NCBI GenBank assembly: GCA_050633885.1
Contig: JBOEHK010000005.1
Location: 372,001-436,000 of the forward strand
DNA: 64,000 bases
Source: JAWSVE01 sp050633885
GTDB lineage: Bacteria; Pseudomonadota; Gammaproteobacteria; Pseudomonadales; Cellvibrionaceae
Direction of reading: 5' to 3'
The notes beneath the pieces are model-generated. The model saw only the letters and a program-made list of their open reading frames with translations. It was not told the origin of the DNA and made no database searches. A program made the translations under genes and the position numbers. This document shows, one piece after another, positions 53,495 to 62,323 of the stretch (its first letter is position 1; each line of letters begins with the position of its first letter).

Positions 53495-54367
53495 ATGAAA
53501 ACGACTTTAGAACAATGGCGAATGTTTCAAGCGGTAGTCGAACACGGAAGCTTTGCAAAAGCGGCGACAGCAATCCATAAAAGCCAGTCGACTATCAATG
53601 CGGCAGTTCACAAACTCCAAGAAAATTTAGGCGTCGAATTATTAGTCGTTGACGGGAGAAAGGCTGTCATAACAGACAGTGGAAAACTTTTATTACGAAG
53701 GGGAAAACTCCTAGTAGACGAGGTTTTCCAAATTGAATCCCTAGCAGAAGAGCTGGCAAAAGGAACCGAGACACACCTTACCGTGGCCGTCGATAGCGTG
53801 TACCCAAACGAAAAAATTTACGACGTTTTTTCAGTATTATCTGAACAGTTTCCCTCTGTAAGAGTTGAGTTAGTTGAAACCATACTGTCGGGTAGTAATG
53901 AATTGTTACTCGATGGAAAAGTATCAATCGCCATTTCAGGAAGCGTTCCCGATCATCTCATTTCAGAACATCTTAGCGACATAGAATTTATTGCCGTAGC
54001 CGCTAGCAGTCATAAATTATTTTCTAGTAAAAGCACTATCACTCACGATGATTTGAAACCCCACCGCCAAATCGTAGTGAGAGATTCTGCCATTAAAACC
54101 AAAGTGAACTCAGGATGGCTTCAATCAGATCAACGCTGGACAGTGACCAATATGGCGACCTCCATTGACTTAATTCAAAGAGGCTATGGCTACGCCTGGC
54201 TCCCCAAACATAAAATCATACACTTACTTCAAGAAGGAAAACTAAAGCCACTGCAGCTAAACAAAGGCGGTAGCCGGTTAGTTCAGCTCTTCCTTGTTAT
54301 CTCAGATGAAGACAAGCTAGGCCCCGTTGCGCAATGTTTTGTAGAAAACATCCGCAGGACAAAATAG
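53495..54367 (+). CDS. LysR-family transcriptional regulator
   Basis: 290 residues. N-terminal winged helix with WRMFQAVVEHGSFAKAATAIHKSQSTINAAVHKLQENLGVELL, shorter than average at the recognition helix but typical. The rest is a two-lobed periplasmic-binding-like domain. Convergent with the FMN reductase/pirin pair, which it may control; the ligand is unknown. Confidence 0.88.
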   Translation: MKTTLEQWRMFQAVVEHGSFAKAATAIHKSQSTINAAVHKLQENLGVELLVVDGRKAVITDSGKLLLRRGKLLVDEVFQIESLAEELAKGTETHLTVAVDSVYPNEKIYDVFSVLSEQFPSVRVELVETILSGSNELLLDGKVSIAISGSVPDHLISEHLSDIEFIAVAASSHKLFSSKSTITHDDLKPHRQIVVRDSAIKTKVNSGWLQSDQRWTVTNMATSIDLIQRGYGYAWLPKHKIIHLLQEGKLKPLQLNKGGSRLVQLFLVISDEDKLGPVAQCFVENIRRTK

Positions 54368-54384
54368 CGAGTTAGCGTATGAAA

Positions 54385-54951
54385 TTAGTTAATCGAATCA
54401 ATTAACTCTTCGACGATACGATCCAAAATAGACAAATGCGCTTCATCAATTAAATGACCCGCGTCATTAAAAGCTTTTCCATAAAATGGAATCGCTAATT
54501 GATTAGGCAATACGGTGACTTGAATATTTCCTAGCCACATTCTTAAAGGCACCAAACCCCTTAGCCCACCCAAAGCACCTGGGGAGGTCGATGTAATAGC
54601 CGCTTTTTTCCCTGCAAACGCCACTAAACTTTTCTCGCCCTCTTCATGGGTTCTAGAAATCCAATCAAGAGAATTTTTTAATAAAGCAGAAAAAGAACTA
54701 TTATATTCAGGTGACGCAATAAAAATTGCCTTATGTTCGATAAATATTTTTTTTAATTTTACAGCGTTTTCCGGCAACCCTTTTTCAGCTTCTAAATCGC
54801 CATCATAGATTGGCATTGGAAAATCAGCCAAGTCCAACCATGTCGCTTCGGCTCCTTTTTCCTTTGCCATTAAATAGGCCACCCTTGAGAGCTTTTTATT
54901 CATTGAATCTTTTCTAGCACTGCCAGAAAAAAATAAAATTTTATTTTTCAT
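54385..54951 (-). CDS. NADPH-dependent FMN reductase
   Basis: 188 residues, flavodoxin-like. FFSGSARKDSMNKKL, LADFPMPIYDGDLE, SPEYNSSFSALLKNSLDWISR and TSTSPGALGGLRGL are the conserved FMN and NADPH contact regions of the NADPH-FMN-reductase/ArsH-like family. It lies 15 bp after the pirin gene on the same strand, so the two are co-transcribed. Confidence 0.85.
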   Translation of the reverse strand: MKNKILFFSGSARKDSMNKKLSRVAYLMAKEKGAEATWLDLADFPMPIYDGDLEAEKGLPENAVKLKKIFIEHKAIFIASPEYNSSFSALLKNSLDWISRTHEEGEKSLVAFAGKKAAITSTSPGALGGLRGLVPLRMWLGNIQVTVLPNQLAIPFYGKAFNDAGHLIDEAHLSILDRIVEELIDSIN

Positions 54952-54966
54952 GCTACGTCTCCACCA

Positions 54967-55668
54967 TTATTTTTTTAAATCAAAAATTATAAAATCGGAT
55001 GTTGAAACACCCTCAAACACATAATCATTCTCACCCTCTATCCCAATACCATCGCCCTCAAAATACTGAATTCCATCAATTAAAATCGAACCAGTATTAA
55101 TTTGCACCCATAAAATTCTTCCTGCGCTTAACGGGTAATTCAACAGCTTCGAAGGCTCTAATAAACTACACAATAGTTCGGCATCTTGATTAATTGTTAA
55201 TGCGCCATGGCTACCACTACCAGAGATAATATTGCACCATTGATTTTTTCTTTTCTCGTACGGGAAGTTCTGCTGTTCATAACTTGGGGGATAATCGTTT
55301 TTATCTGGGTGAATCCATATTTGCAAAAACCGAGTATTATTTTTAGACGAAGGATTAAACTCCGAGTGTTCTACACCAGCACCCGCAGACATTCGCTGAA
55401 CATCACCAGAACCCATCACGTATTCATGCCCCATACTGTCTTTGTGTGCTAATTGTCCTTCAATAGCGTATGAAATAATTTCCATATTTTTATGCTTATG
55501 GGTATCAAATCCACCGTTAGGCGCAATGATGTCATCATTAATTACCCTAAGATGACCAAAACTCATATGCCTTGGGTCGTAATACGAACCAAAAGAAAAT
55601 GTATGGCGACTCTTAAGCCAACTTAAATCAACAGCCCCCCTATCGACTGACTTACGCACATAATTCAT
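54967..55668 (-). CDS. Pirin family protein (YhhW-like)
   Basis: 233 residues. Starts MNYVRKSVDRGAVDLSWL with HTFSFGSYYDPRHMSFG, the pirin metal-binding region (GGFDTHKHKNMEIISYAIEG supplies two His and a Glu), and a second cupin with SLLEPSKLL. The YhhW-type enzyme can oxidise quercetin in vitro. ATG 55668 is chosen because AGGTGAAG precedes it; a GTG at 55680 is in frame. Confidence 0.83.
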   Translation of the reverse strand: MNYVRKSVDRGAVDLSWLKSRHTFSFGSYYDPRHMSFGHLRVINDDIIAPNGGFDTHKHKNMEIISYAIEGQLAHKDSMGHEYVMGSGDVQRMSAGAGVEHSEFNPSSKNNTRFLQIWIHPDKNDYPPSYEQQNFPYEKRKNQWCNIISGSGSHGALTINQDAELLCSLLEPSKLLNYPLSAGRILWVQINTGSILIDGIQYFEGDGIGIEGENDYVFEGVSTSDFIIFDLKK

Positions 55669-55898
55669 TATCGTCTTCACCTTTTAAACTAATTGACCAG
55701 AGAAAGTGAACGGAATAATACGCTGTCAAATTGTTGAAAAAAATCACAAAATTATGGATATATACTTCGACAAAACCGAATGTTTTCATTGTTACATTTT
55801 AACAATAGGTGATTTAAATCAATACTAAATAAAAGGAAATACAGAACAATGTCAGCCACAAAATGAAATATGCGTGTATTTAGAATAGGATTTGCATC

Positions 55899-56318
55899 AT
55901 GCCTATAAAAGAACTAAAGAATCAATCATCCATCATATTTTCTTGCTCTGGAAAATCACATTTAGCACGGATAGGTAATGATATTGCTGTCACTCTACAG
56001 AATGATCACGCAGTGACTATGGGATGTATTGCCGGAATTGCGAGTAATATTGCTAGCCAAATAAACGACGCCAAACAAAGTGATTCTATTATTGCGCTTG
56101 ACGCTTGTGAATGTCATTGCGTTAAAAGATGCTTAAATGAAAAAGGGATTTTAATTCATAAGCATTTTGATTTATCGGAACTCAACAAAACAACAGAGAA
56201 ACAAGATACTTATACGAAACTAACTGATACGACACAAACCGATACGAATCAAACACTAGTGCATGCACTTCAGATCATGCAAATTGTTTATGCTGAGCTA
56301 AATCTTACATCACGCTAA
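55899..56318 (+). CDS. DGC-type putative zinc-binding protein
   Basis: 139 residues. Cys in FSCSGKS, GCIAGIAS and DACECHCVKRCL match the DGC (PF08859-type) pattern with a Cys-rich metal site. The middle is followed by a Thr/Gln-rich stretch (TDTTQTDTNQT) from a local DNA repeat, then a helix. No signal. Role unknown; such proteins occur near redox and thiol enzymes. Confidence 0.7.
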   Translation: MPIKELKNQSSIIFSCSGKSHLARIGNDIAVTLQNDHAVTMGCIAGIASNIASQINDAKQSDSIIALDACECHCVKRCLNEKGILIHKHFDLSELNKTTEKQDTYTKLTDTTQTDTNQTLVHALQIMQIVYAELNLTSR

Positions 56319-56322
56319 GCAT

Positions 56323-57135
56323 TCAACCGAATACTGCAAGACATTGTCGACTTAACATCGCTAGTTGGCCATCTTCAGACCAAAAATTTGTATTTTGCCA
56401 ATTATATCCACTAACTCCCGCAATCATTTCAGCATCAACACGCAACCATTCACTACTGGCAAGTTCCTCTGAAGTTTGGACAAATTCTAGCTGCCAATTC
56501 ATTGAACTCGCTGGCGCGAATTTTTTAAGAGCAGCCATGGCCACAGGCGGTGAAATATCGGCAATCGCGACCAAACTTTCTTCCGTCACATCTCGATGCT
56601 CATCACTATTCCGATGCTTGGCGAACGTAACGCCTCGGGGCTGCTTCTCTCCGGAAAACATATTGAGATTTTCAGCAGGACGAACAACAAAGTTTTGAAT
56701 AAACGCCGGCATTAAGCCAGAAACAAATGCCACCTCTTTCGTTTCTTCAAATGTTCGCAGACAAGAAGGGGCCATAGGGATATCTTCAATCTCAGAAGGA
56801 CGACTATCGCCAAATATACCAATGGCCATTAACCGCAGGGTCCCTTCTTCTATGATAGTCGCTTGAACCTGAGTCGCCGATTTCCCCTTTCTTAAAATCG
56901 TTGCATTTGACACAACAACTCCCGAACTAATTGGCCCGATAAACGTCACCTGTAAACTACGCAACGGCGCATCACAAGACACTTGATTCAACGCTGCTCT
57001 CATAGCTTTAACCGCGATCGCACTTTGCATGCCTCCATAGATCGTGCGTCCCTGCATCCAAGTTTCATCAACTTCAACCTGAACACATGTTTCATTCAAT
57101 TCAGCATTAGCCATTACATCTTTAAAACTAGTCAC
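56323..57135 (-). CDS. Acyl-CoA thioesterase, double hotdog
   Basis: 270 residues with two hotdog folds. WMQGRTIYGGMQSAIAVKAMR is the TesB-like entry (Gly-Gly before the catalytic helix) and DISPPVAMAALKKFAPASSMNWQLEF is the second half. Acts on acyl-CoA esters. GTG start at 57135 with a G5 run upstream; an ATG at 57114 is possible. Convergent with the DGC gene, 4 bp apart. Confidence 0.78.
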   Translation of the reverse strand: MTSFKDVMANAELNETCVQVEVDETWMQGRTIYGGMQSAIAVKAMRAALNQVSCDAPLRSLQVTFIGPISSGVVVSNATILRKGKSATQVQATIIEEGTLRLMAIGIFGDSRPSEIEDIPMAPSCLRTFEETKEVAFVSGLMPAFIQNFVVRPAENLNMFSGEKQPRGVTFAKHRNSDEHRDVTEESLVAIADISPPVAMAALKKFAPASSMNWQLEFVQTSEELASSEWLRVDAEMIAGVSGYNWQNTNFWSEDGQLAMLSRQCLAVFG

Positions 57136-57655
57136 CTATTCAGCCCCCAAAGGTTTTTAATGTATTGCCTCTTCGTATATTGAGAGGGGCGCGAACATTA
57201 GCATAATTTGTGACTGAACTCGATAATCTCGACACAGTTTGTCACTAAAACAAAATGGAGATTCCGTATTTTATGAAATAAAGCTAGCAAAAATAGTATT
57301 GAAAGCATGAATAAAATAAAGGTGACTTTGTCCCTTTTGTAAACAATTTATATTTTTTTTTAATAAGCAAAGGCTTTCTTCACACTTATCTATTCTCCCC
57401 TGTCGTTTAAAAAAACCCCTTCGTCGCGTTTTTCACTAAATTAGGTCGCTTAAAATTGTTTTGTTATTAGATTTTAGAATTAAGTGACATCGTGATTGCT
57501 TTTTCAAAAATAATCACGCGACTTTTTATTGGCAGTTTTCAAAATACGATCCTATTCTTTTTTATATGACTTTTTTTTGACGTAGCCACGAATCAACTCG
57601 CTTTAATTCATTTTTTTCATCAAGCATTGGCGTGTTTAAAAACATTAGGTGAGTA
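57136..57655. other. 520-bp AT-rich region upstream of the desaturase cluster
   Basis: No ORF. Long T runs (57355-57361, 57571-57577). It should hold the promoter for the 57656-62310 gene set. I saw no clear operator or riboswitch fold. AGGTGA sits 3-8 bp before the desaturase ATG. Confidence 0.45.
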
Positions 57656-58666
57656 ATGCCTCATACCGAGATTATAAAATTTAACCCCTCCCAAAAAAAA
57701 GATACCGGAACAATAAAATCAAGAAAGGTTTTTAGCAATGCTTATATTCATAACGCGCAAAAAAAACATTTCATTTTTTTAAATATTTTACCCTTTATTT
57801 CAACATTACTAGCCTTTGCGCTTATACCGATCAGACCACCGTCATCAATTGATTTATTGTGTTTATTCTTTTTATGGGGGATTACAGAATTTTGTATTGT
57901 TGCTGGTTACCACCGTTTTTTTACCCACAGGTCTTTTAAATGCAGAAATTCATTGAAAAATTTCTTCCATATTGGCGGACTTATGGCCGGGCAAGGTGGA
58001 CTAGTTTCTTGGGTAGCACTTCACCGACGGCATCACGAATGCAGCGACCATGAAGGGGACCCTCATTCCCCAAACAACACAACGAGAAAAAATAAAAATA
58101 GAAGAAAGATAGGCGGTATCTTACACGCTCAGTTTTTTTGGATGAAAAAACACGATTACCCTAATGTCATGTATTACGCCAGTGAGCTATGCCGAGACAA
58201 ACATATCACTAAACTGGACAACCTGTATTTTCATTTTGTTGGCATCGGTATTATCTCGCCCGGAATAATTGCTTTTATTTTTCAACCCACTCTAGAGTCA
58301 TTATTTTTTGGTGTGTTATGGGGCGGCTTAGTACGGCTATTTATTGTAAGCACGTCTATTGGTGCCGTTAATTCATTGCTTCACTCTTTTGGTTCTAGGC
58401 GATTCAACACACCAGATAACAGCCAAAACTCACCAGCTTTTGCATTACTCACTTTTGGTGATTCTTATCATAATAATCACCATGCTTTCCCTAGGTCCGC
58501 TTCGGCAGGATTAGAAAAATACAGTATCGATCCCGCATTTTGGATCATTAAATTTTTTGAAAAAACTAACATCGCTTGGGATGTTTATGTACCCAGCAAA
58601 AAAAGAATTGATCAATATTTAGAAAATCAACACCAAAGAAAAGTAATACCCTCTAACAATCCATGA
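57656..58666 (+). CDS. Membrane fatty acid desaturase (delta-9/JamB-like)
   Basis: 336 residues with four hydrophobic blocks. Three His boxes: H86RFFTH91, H123RRHH127 and H272NNHH276, plus His243. This is the stearoyl-CoA/acyl-ACP desaturase superfamily. Members next to a FAAL and an ACP act on ACP-bound chains (JamB and TtuB type, which make terminal alkenes or alkynes). Start at ATG with AGGTGA 3-8 bp upstream. First of a five-gene set. Confidence 0.85.
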   Translation: MPHTEIIKFNPSQKKDTGTIKSRKVFSNAYIHNAQKKHFIFLNILPFISTLLAFALIPIRPPSSIDLLCLFFLWGITEFCIVAGYHRFFTHRSFKCRNSLKNFFHIGGLMAGQGGLVSWVALHRRHHECSDHEGDPHSPNNTTRKNKNRRKIGGILHAQFFWMKKHDYPNVMYYASELCRDKHITKLDNLYFHFVGIGIISPGIIAFIFQPTLESLFFGVLWGGLVRLFIVSTSIGAVNSLLHSFGSRRFNTPDNSQNSPAFALLTFGDSYHNNHHAFPRSASAGLEKYSIDPAFWIIKFFEKTNIAWDVYVPSKKRIDQYLENQHQRKVIPSNNP

Positions 58667-58693
58667 AATCAGTGACAACAAAAGGAGTCTGTC

Positions 58694-58963
58694 ATGCAAC
58701 ACAGCCAACAATCCATTAGCCAACTTATGAAAAATGAAATCTCATCAATCCTCAATGTCTCACCCGCTCAGATTGATGAGCACAACAGCATTGATCGATT
58801 CTCATTAAATTCGTCATCAATCGTTTCACTTGTCGGCGTACTAGAAGAAGAGCTCGACGCACAACTAAGCCCATCACTATTTTTTGAGTATCCAACAATT
58901 GCAGAAGCATCTAAACATTTAGAAAGTGAACTAAAAGAATTTAATTCAAGAGAAACCGCTTAA
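58694..58963 (+). CDS. Acyl carrier protein of the desaturase cluster
   Basis: 89 residues, acidic, with PKS/NRPS-like carrier pattern: FSLNSSSIVSLVGVLEE, with the attachment Ser most likely Ser40, and LSPSLFFEYPTIAEASKHLE. The Asp of the common DS motif is Asn here, so I treat the Ser as probable, not certain. AGGAG precedes the ATG. It is dedicated to this set, because no ketosynthase is beside it. Confidence 0.82.
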   Translation: MQHSQQSISQLMKNEISSILNVSPAQIDEHNSIDRFSLNSSSIVSLVGVLEEELDAQLSPSLFFEYPTIAEASKHLESELKEFNSRETA

Positions 58964-59065
58964 ATCTTACTATTTAATTCGTCTTCATTTTGGTCTCTTG
59001 TCGTCGACCACGTTATCTTCGATGCATTCGGCCCTCAACGAACATTGTCATTTTTTGGAGTTACT

Positions 59066-59941
59066 ATGAACACTGCACTAAAAGAAGAAGTCTGGGGCGG
59101 AAGCGCCGATGCCATTCAGCACCATTACGATGCTGGAAATAATTTTTACCAAAAATGGTTAGATCCTACGATGTCTTATTCGTCTGCATTATGGGACGAT
59201 AAAACCGAAAGAAATAATCTGCATCAGGCCCAACTCAATAAGCATCTTTGGCATATTAATAGCGCAGGCCTAAAAAAAGGCGGTAGATTATTAGATATCG
59301 GTTGTGGCTGGGGCTCACAAATCAACTCTTTTTATAATATTGCAGACAAACATCCCACATCTGCTGTCGGCTTAACATTAGCCAAAGAACAAAAAAAATA
59401 TGCCGAAAGCAGAGGCTTACCGGGTGCTGAGTTTAGGTTAGAAAGCTGGGCCGATCATCAACCCGAACAAATGTACGATGGAATAATATCCGTTGGGGCA
59501 ATAGAACATTTCGCTAAGTTTCAGAGTGCTCACGAAGAAAAAATGGATGTTTATCGCACGCTATTTGAAAGATGTCGTAGTTGGCTAGACAAAGGAAGTT
59601 ACTTTTCGCTTCAGTCGGTAACCTATGGAACTCTAAAACCAAAAGATCAAAATTTATTTATTGCACACGATATTTTTCCTGAATCTGAACTTCCTCACAC
59701 CTATGAACTTTTCGAAGCAGCCGAAGGCTTATTTGAAATTACTGCTTATCGTAATGATCGTTTAGATTATGCCCATACTTGTGACCTATGGCTTCGCAAT
59801 CTTCAAAAACATCGCAATGTTATTTTAGCCAATGAAGGCGAAGATATGTACAAGCGTTATGAAAATTATTTGAAGTTATCTGTTGCAGGGTTTCTACAAG
59901 GAAAAATGTTACTTGTCCGGCTTCAAATGAAAGCTATTTAG
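59066..59941 (+). CDS. SAM-dependent methyltransferase, cyclopropane/mycolic-acid type
   Basis: 291 residues, the size of mycobacterial CmaA/PcaA enzymes and shorter than E. coli Cfa. Motifs: HHYDAGNNFYQKWLDPTMSYSSALW, SAM site LLDIGCGWGS, VGAIEHFAKF (family GAxEHF) and YAHTCDLWLRNL. These add methyl, methylene or cyclopropane groups to unsaturated acyl-ACP chains. ATG 59066 has GGAG 6 bp upstream. It fits directly after the desaturase and ACP. Confidence 0.85.
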   Translation: MNTALKEEVWGGSADAIQHHYDAGNNFYQKWLDPTMSYSSALWDDKTERNNLHQAQLNKHLWHINSAGLKKGGRLLDIGCGWGSQINSFYNIADKHPTSAVGLTLAKEQKKYAESRGLPGAEFRLESWADHQPEQMYDGIISVGAIEHFAKFQSAHEEKMDVYRTLFERCRSWLDKGSYFSLQSVTYGTLKPKDQNLFIAHDIFPESELPHTYELFEAAEGLFEITAYRNDRLDYAHTCDLWLRNLQKHRNVILANEGEDMYKRYENYLKLSVAGFLQGKMLLVRLQMKAI

Positions 59942-60047
59942 TTCAAGGCGAGAAGGAATCTATTCACATTTGTATAAAGATGCCTTTAAGCACAACCTAT
60001 TCGCCCTTTATATCACTCAATAATTCACTAAAGATATTTATTACGCC

Positions 60048-61844
60048 ATGGATACTGTTACTTCTACTAACGAAAAACCACAAACAATTGTAGAGGCCCT
60101 TAGCTACTGGGCCAAAGTGATTCCGAATAAAAATGCCTTTTGTTTTATTAACAACAGAGGGGAATGTACCACGTCCATAAGCTTCAAAGAGTTACATGAA
60201 CTTGCGATACAATTCTCTAAAACTCAATTAGTCAATACAAAACATGGCGACAGAGTTGCCATAATTTTACCCACAGGGCCTGAATTTGTGATCGCTTTTT
60301 TAGGCTCTCTGTATGCTCAAACAATTCCAGTGCCATTAAGCCAACCAACTCGGCAACACGGTACCGAAAACATACGGCACATCATTTCTGATGCAAAACC
60401 AACGACCTGCATCACGACAGATCTTCTGCTCGATACCTTATCGACAGAATTAGATGTCGACATCACTCAAAACTCTATCCACATCTTTTCATTTAATTAC
60501 AATGAATTATGCCTAGAGAAAAACAAAATTCATGTTTCGCCAGGTCTAAAAAAATCGCCAAGCTTTCCTCATGATAAAGATATTGCTTTTTTGCAATACA
60601 CGTCAGGATCCACGTCCAAACCTAAGGGCGTTATGGTTAGCCATAAAAATATTTATTCAAACCATAAGATGATTCGCGAAGTATTCGGGCACGACAAAAA
60701 AACTCGCCAGCTAAATTGGATGCCCCTATATCATGACATGGGGTTAATCGGTCACGTACTCCACCCCATCTGCAATGGCCATACTAGCTTTCTTATGGAT
60801 CCATTTGTTTTTGTCCAAAGACCGCGCATTTGGCTAGAAAGTATTTCGCGCTACAAAATCACCAGTACAGGTGGACCTAATTTTTGCTATCAACACTGCG
60901 TTAAAAGAATTAAACCACATTCCATTTCTTCTTTAGATTTATCCAGTCTCCGGGTAGCCTATAATGGAGCCGAGCCCATCAATCCTGATGTTATCGAGGA
61001 TTTCAACAATCTTTGTAAACCTCTTGGGTTTAACAAAAATACTTTCTTGCCTTGTTTTGGACTTGCAGAAGCCACTCTTTTAGTTTCCGGTATTCGACAC
61101 AATGGGCCATTGAGTTTTTTAGCAGTCAACAAGAATGATCTACACAATAGACTCTCTTCTTTGAAAAAATTGGAGTTATATCATTCTAAAAGCTCTCTCC
61201 AAGATACCGTGTCTTTTCCCTCGTTAGGAAGGCCTGCTGATGGTATCGACATAAAAATTATTAATCCTGAAACCAAAAAAACTAACAACCCCTTTTTAGT
61301 TGGTGAAGTTTGTTTATTTGGAGATAATATTACACAAGGCTATTGGCATAACGAAGAAGCTACCCTTAAGACATTTATTACGCTCGATGGGAAAACCTAT
61401 CTTAGAACTGGCGACTTGGGTTTTCTCAGCGAAAGCAATGAGCTTTTTATTACCGGACGGCTAAAAGATCTCATTATTATCGACGGAAAAAATCATTATC
61501 CTCAAGATATAGAATTCACAACACAAGCTGTCGACCACCTACTCAAAGAAAATGCTTGTGCTGTTTTTACGTTGGATGATAATCAATGCGTCCAAAACGT
61601 TAATCAGTTAATCGTTATCCAAGAACTCGACAGGCACTATAAAAACAGTGCCGACACTCAAAAGCTTCTCTCCATTAAAGAAAATATTAAACGCTCTATT
61701 TCTCAACATCATTCCTTGGCCGTTAACAACATTGTACTGATTGATTGCAATACGATGCCTAAAACAACCAGCGGAAAAATTAAACGGCATCATGCAAAAT
61801 ACCTCTATGAAAACCACTTATTAAAAGAAGTGCATGAAAACTAA
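60048..61844 (+). CDS. Fatty acyl-AMP ligase (FAAL)
   Basis: 598 residues, the FAAL length, longer than acyl-CoA ligases. YTSGSTSKPKGV (P-loop), NWMPLYHDMGLIGHVLHP (FAAL-type loop), STGGPNFCYQHCVKRI, LPCFGLAEATLLVSG, YLRTGDLGF, DLIIIDGKNHYPQDIE, and the C-terminal PKTTSGKIKR Lys. FAALs activate fatty acids and load them on an ACP, not CoA. The ACP at 58694 is the natural acceptor. The following thioesterase overlaps by 11 bases. Confidence 0.9.
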   Translation: MDTVTSTNEKPQTIVEALSYWAKVIPNKNAFCFINNRGECTTSISFKELHELAIQFSKTQLVNTKHGDRVAIILPTGPEFVIAFLGSLYAQTIPVPLSQPTRQHGTENIRHIISDAKPTTCITTDLLLDTLSTELDVDITQNSIHIFSFNYNELCLEKNKIHVSPGLKKSPSFPHDKDIAFLQYTSGSTSKPKGVMVSHKNIYSNHKMIREVFGHDKKTRQLNWMPLYHDMGLIGHVLHPICNGHTSFLMDPFVFVQRPRIWLESISRYKITSTGGPNFCYQHCVKRIKPHSISSLDLSSLRVAYNGAEPINPDVIEDFNNLCKPLGFNKNTFLPCFGLAEATLLVSGIRHNGPLSFLAVNKNDLHNRLSSLKKLELYHSKSSLQDTVSFPSLGRPADGIDIKIINPETKKTNNPFLVGEVCLFGDNITQGYWHNEEATLKTFITLDGKTYLRTGDLGFLSESNELFITGRLKDLIIIDGKNHYPQDIEFTTQAVDHLLKENACAVFTLDDNQCVQNVNQLIVIQELDRHYKNSADTQKLLSIKENIKRSISQHHSLAVNNIVLIDCNTMPKTTSGKIKRHHAKYLYENHLLKEVHEN

Positions 61845-62310
61845 ATTCTTCGCCTTTTTACCAAAAACATTAAAGAATCTATTTATGCAAACTCAGACTC
61901 ATATCAAACAACCGATCGCCGTTTCAGCATTACCAAATATGATTGAACAGTCACCTGTAGCCATGCTTTTTGAAACCAGTATTGGTGAATGTTCTCCTGG
62001 ATATGCCGAAGTAAAAGTGCCGGTGAACGAAAAAGTTATGCAACACCGCGGCATAGTTAACGGAGCTGTTCTTGGTTTTTTAGCTGATACAGCCTGTTGT
62101 ATGGCGGCTGCCACAAAGTCCGGAGATGTTCGAACGCAGGAATACAAAATTAATTTTATCGCGCCAGCAATGGGGCAAGAACTCATTGGGAAAGGGTCGG
62201 TTATCGGAGGGTCGTTTTCACAACTGATTGCTAGAGCAGATATCTACGCAAGGAATGGCAAAAATGAATACTTAGTAGCTACCGCCTTAGCAACTTTATT
62301 CACTCTATAG
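61834..62310 (+). CDS. PaaI/YdiI-type hotdog thioesterase
   Basis: 158 residues. HRGIVNGAVLGFLADTACCMAA is the PaaI-type site (HGG/HRG with Asp later), followed by TQEYKINFIAPAMGQELIGKGSV. Its start lies inside the FAAL gene (11-base overlap), so it is translationally coupled and probably releases the modified chain. An N-terminal extension of about 17 residues before the second ATG (61885) may not be needed. Confidence 0.8.
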   Translation: MKTKFFAFLPKTLKNLFMQTQTHIKQPIAVSALPNMIEQSPVAMLFETSIGECSPGYAEVKVPVNEKVMQHRGIVNGAVLGFLADTACCMAAATKSGDVRTQEYKINFIAPAMGQELIGKGSVIGGSFSQLIARADIYARNGKNEYLVATALATLFTL

Positions 62311-62323
62311 TGAACAGAAACCG

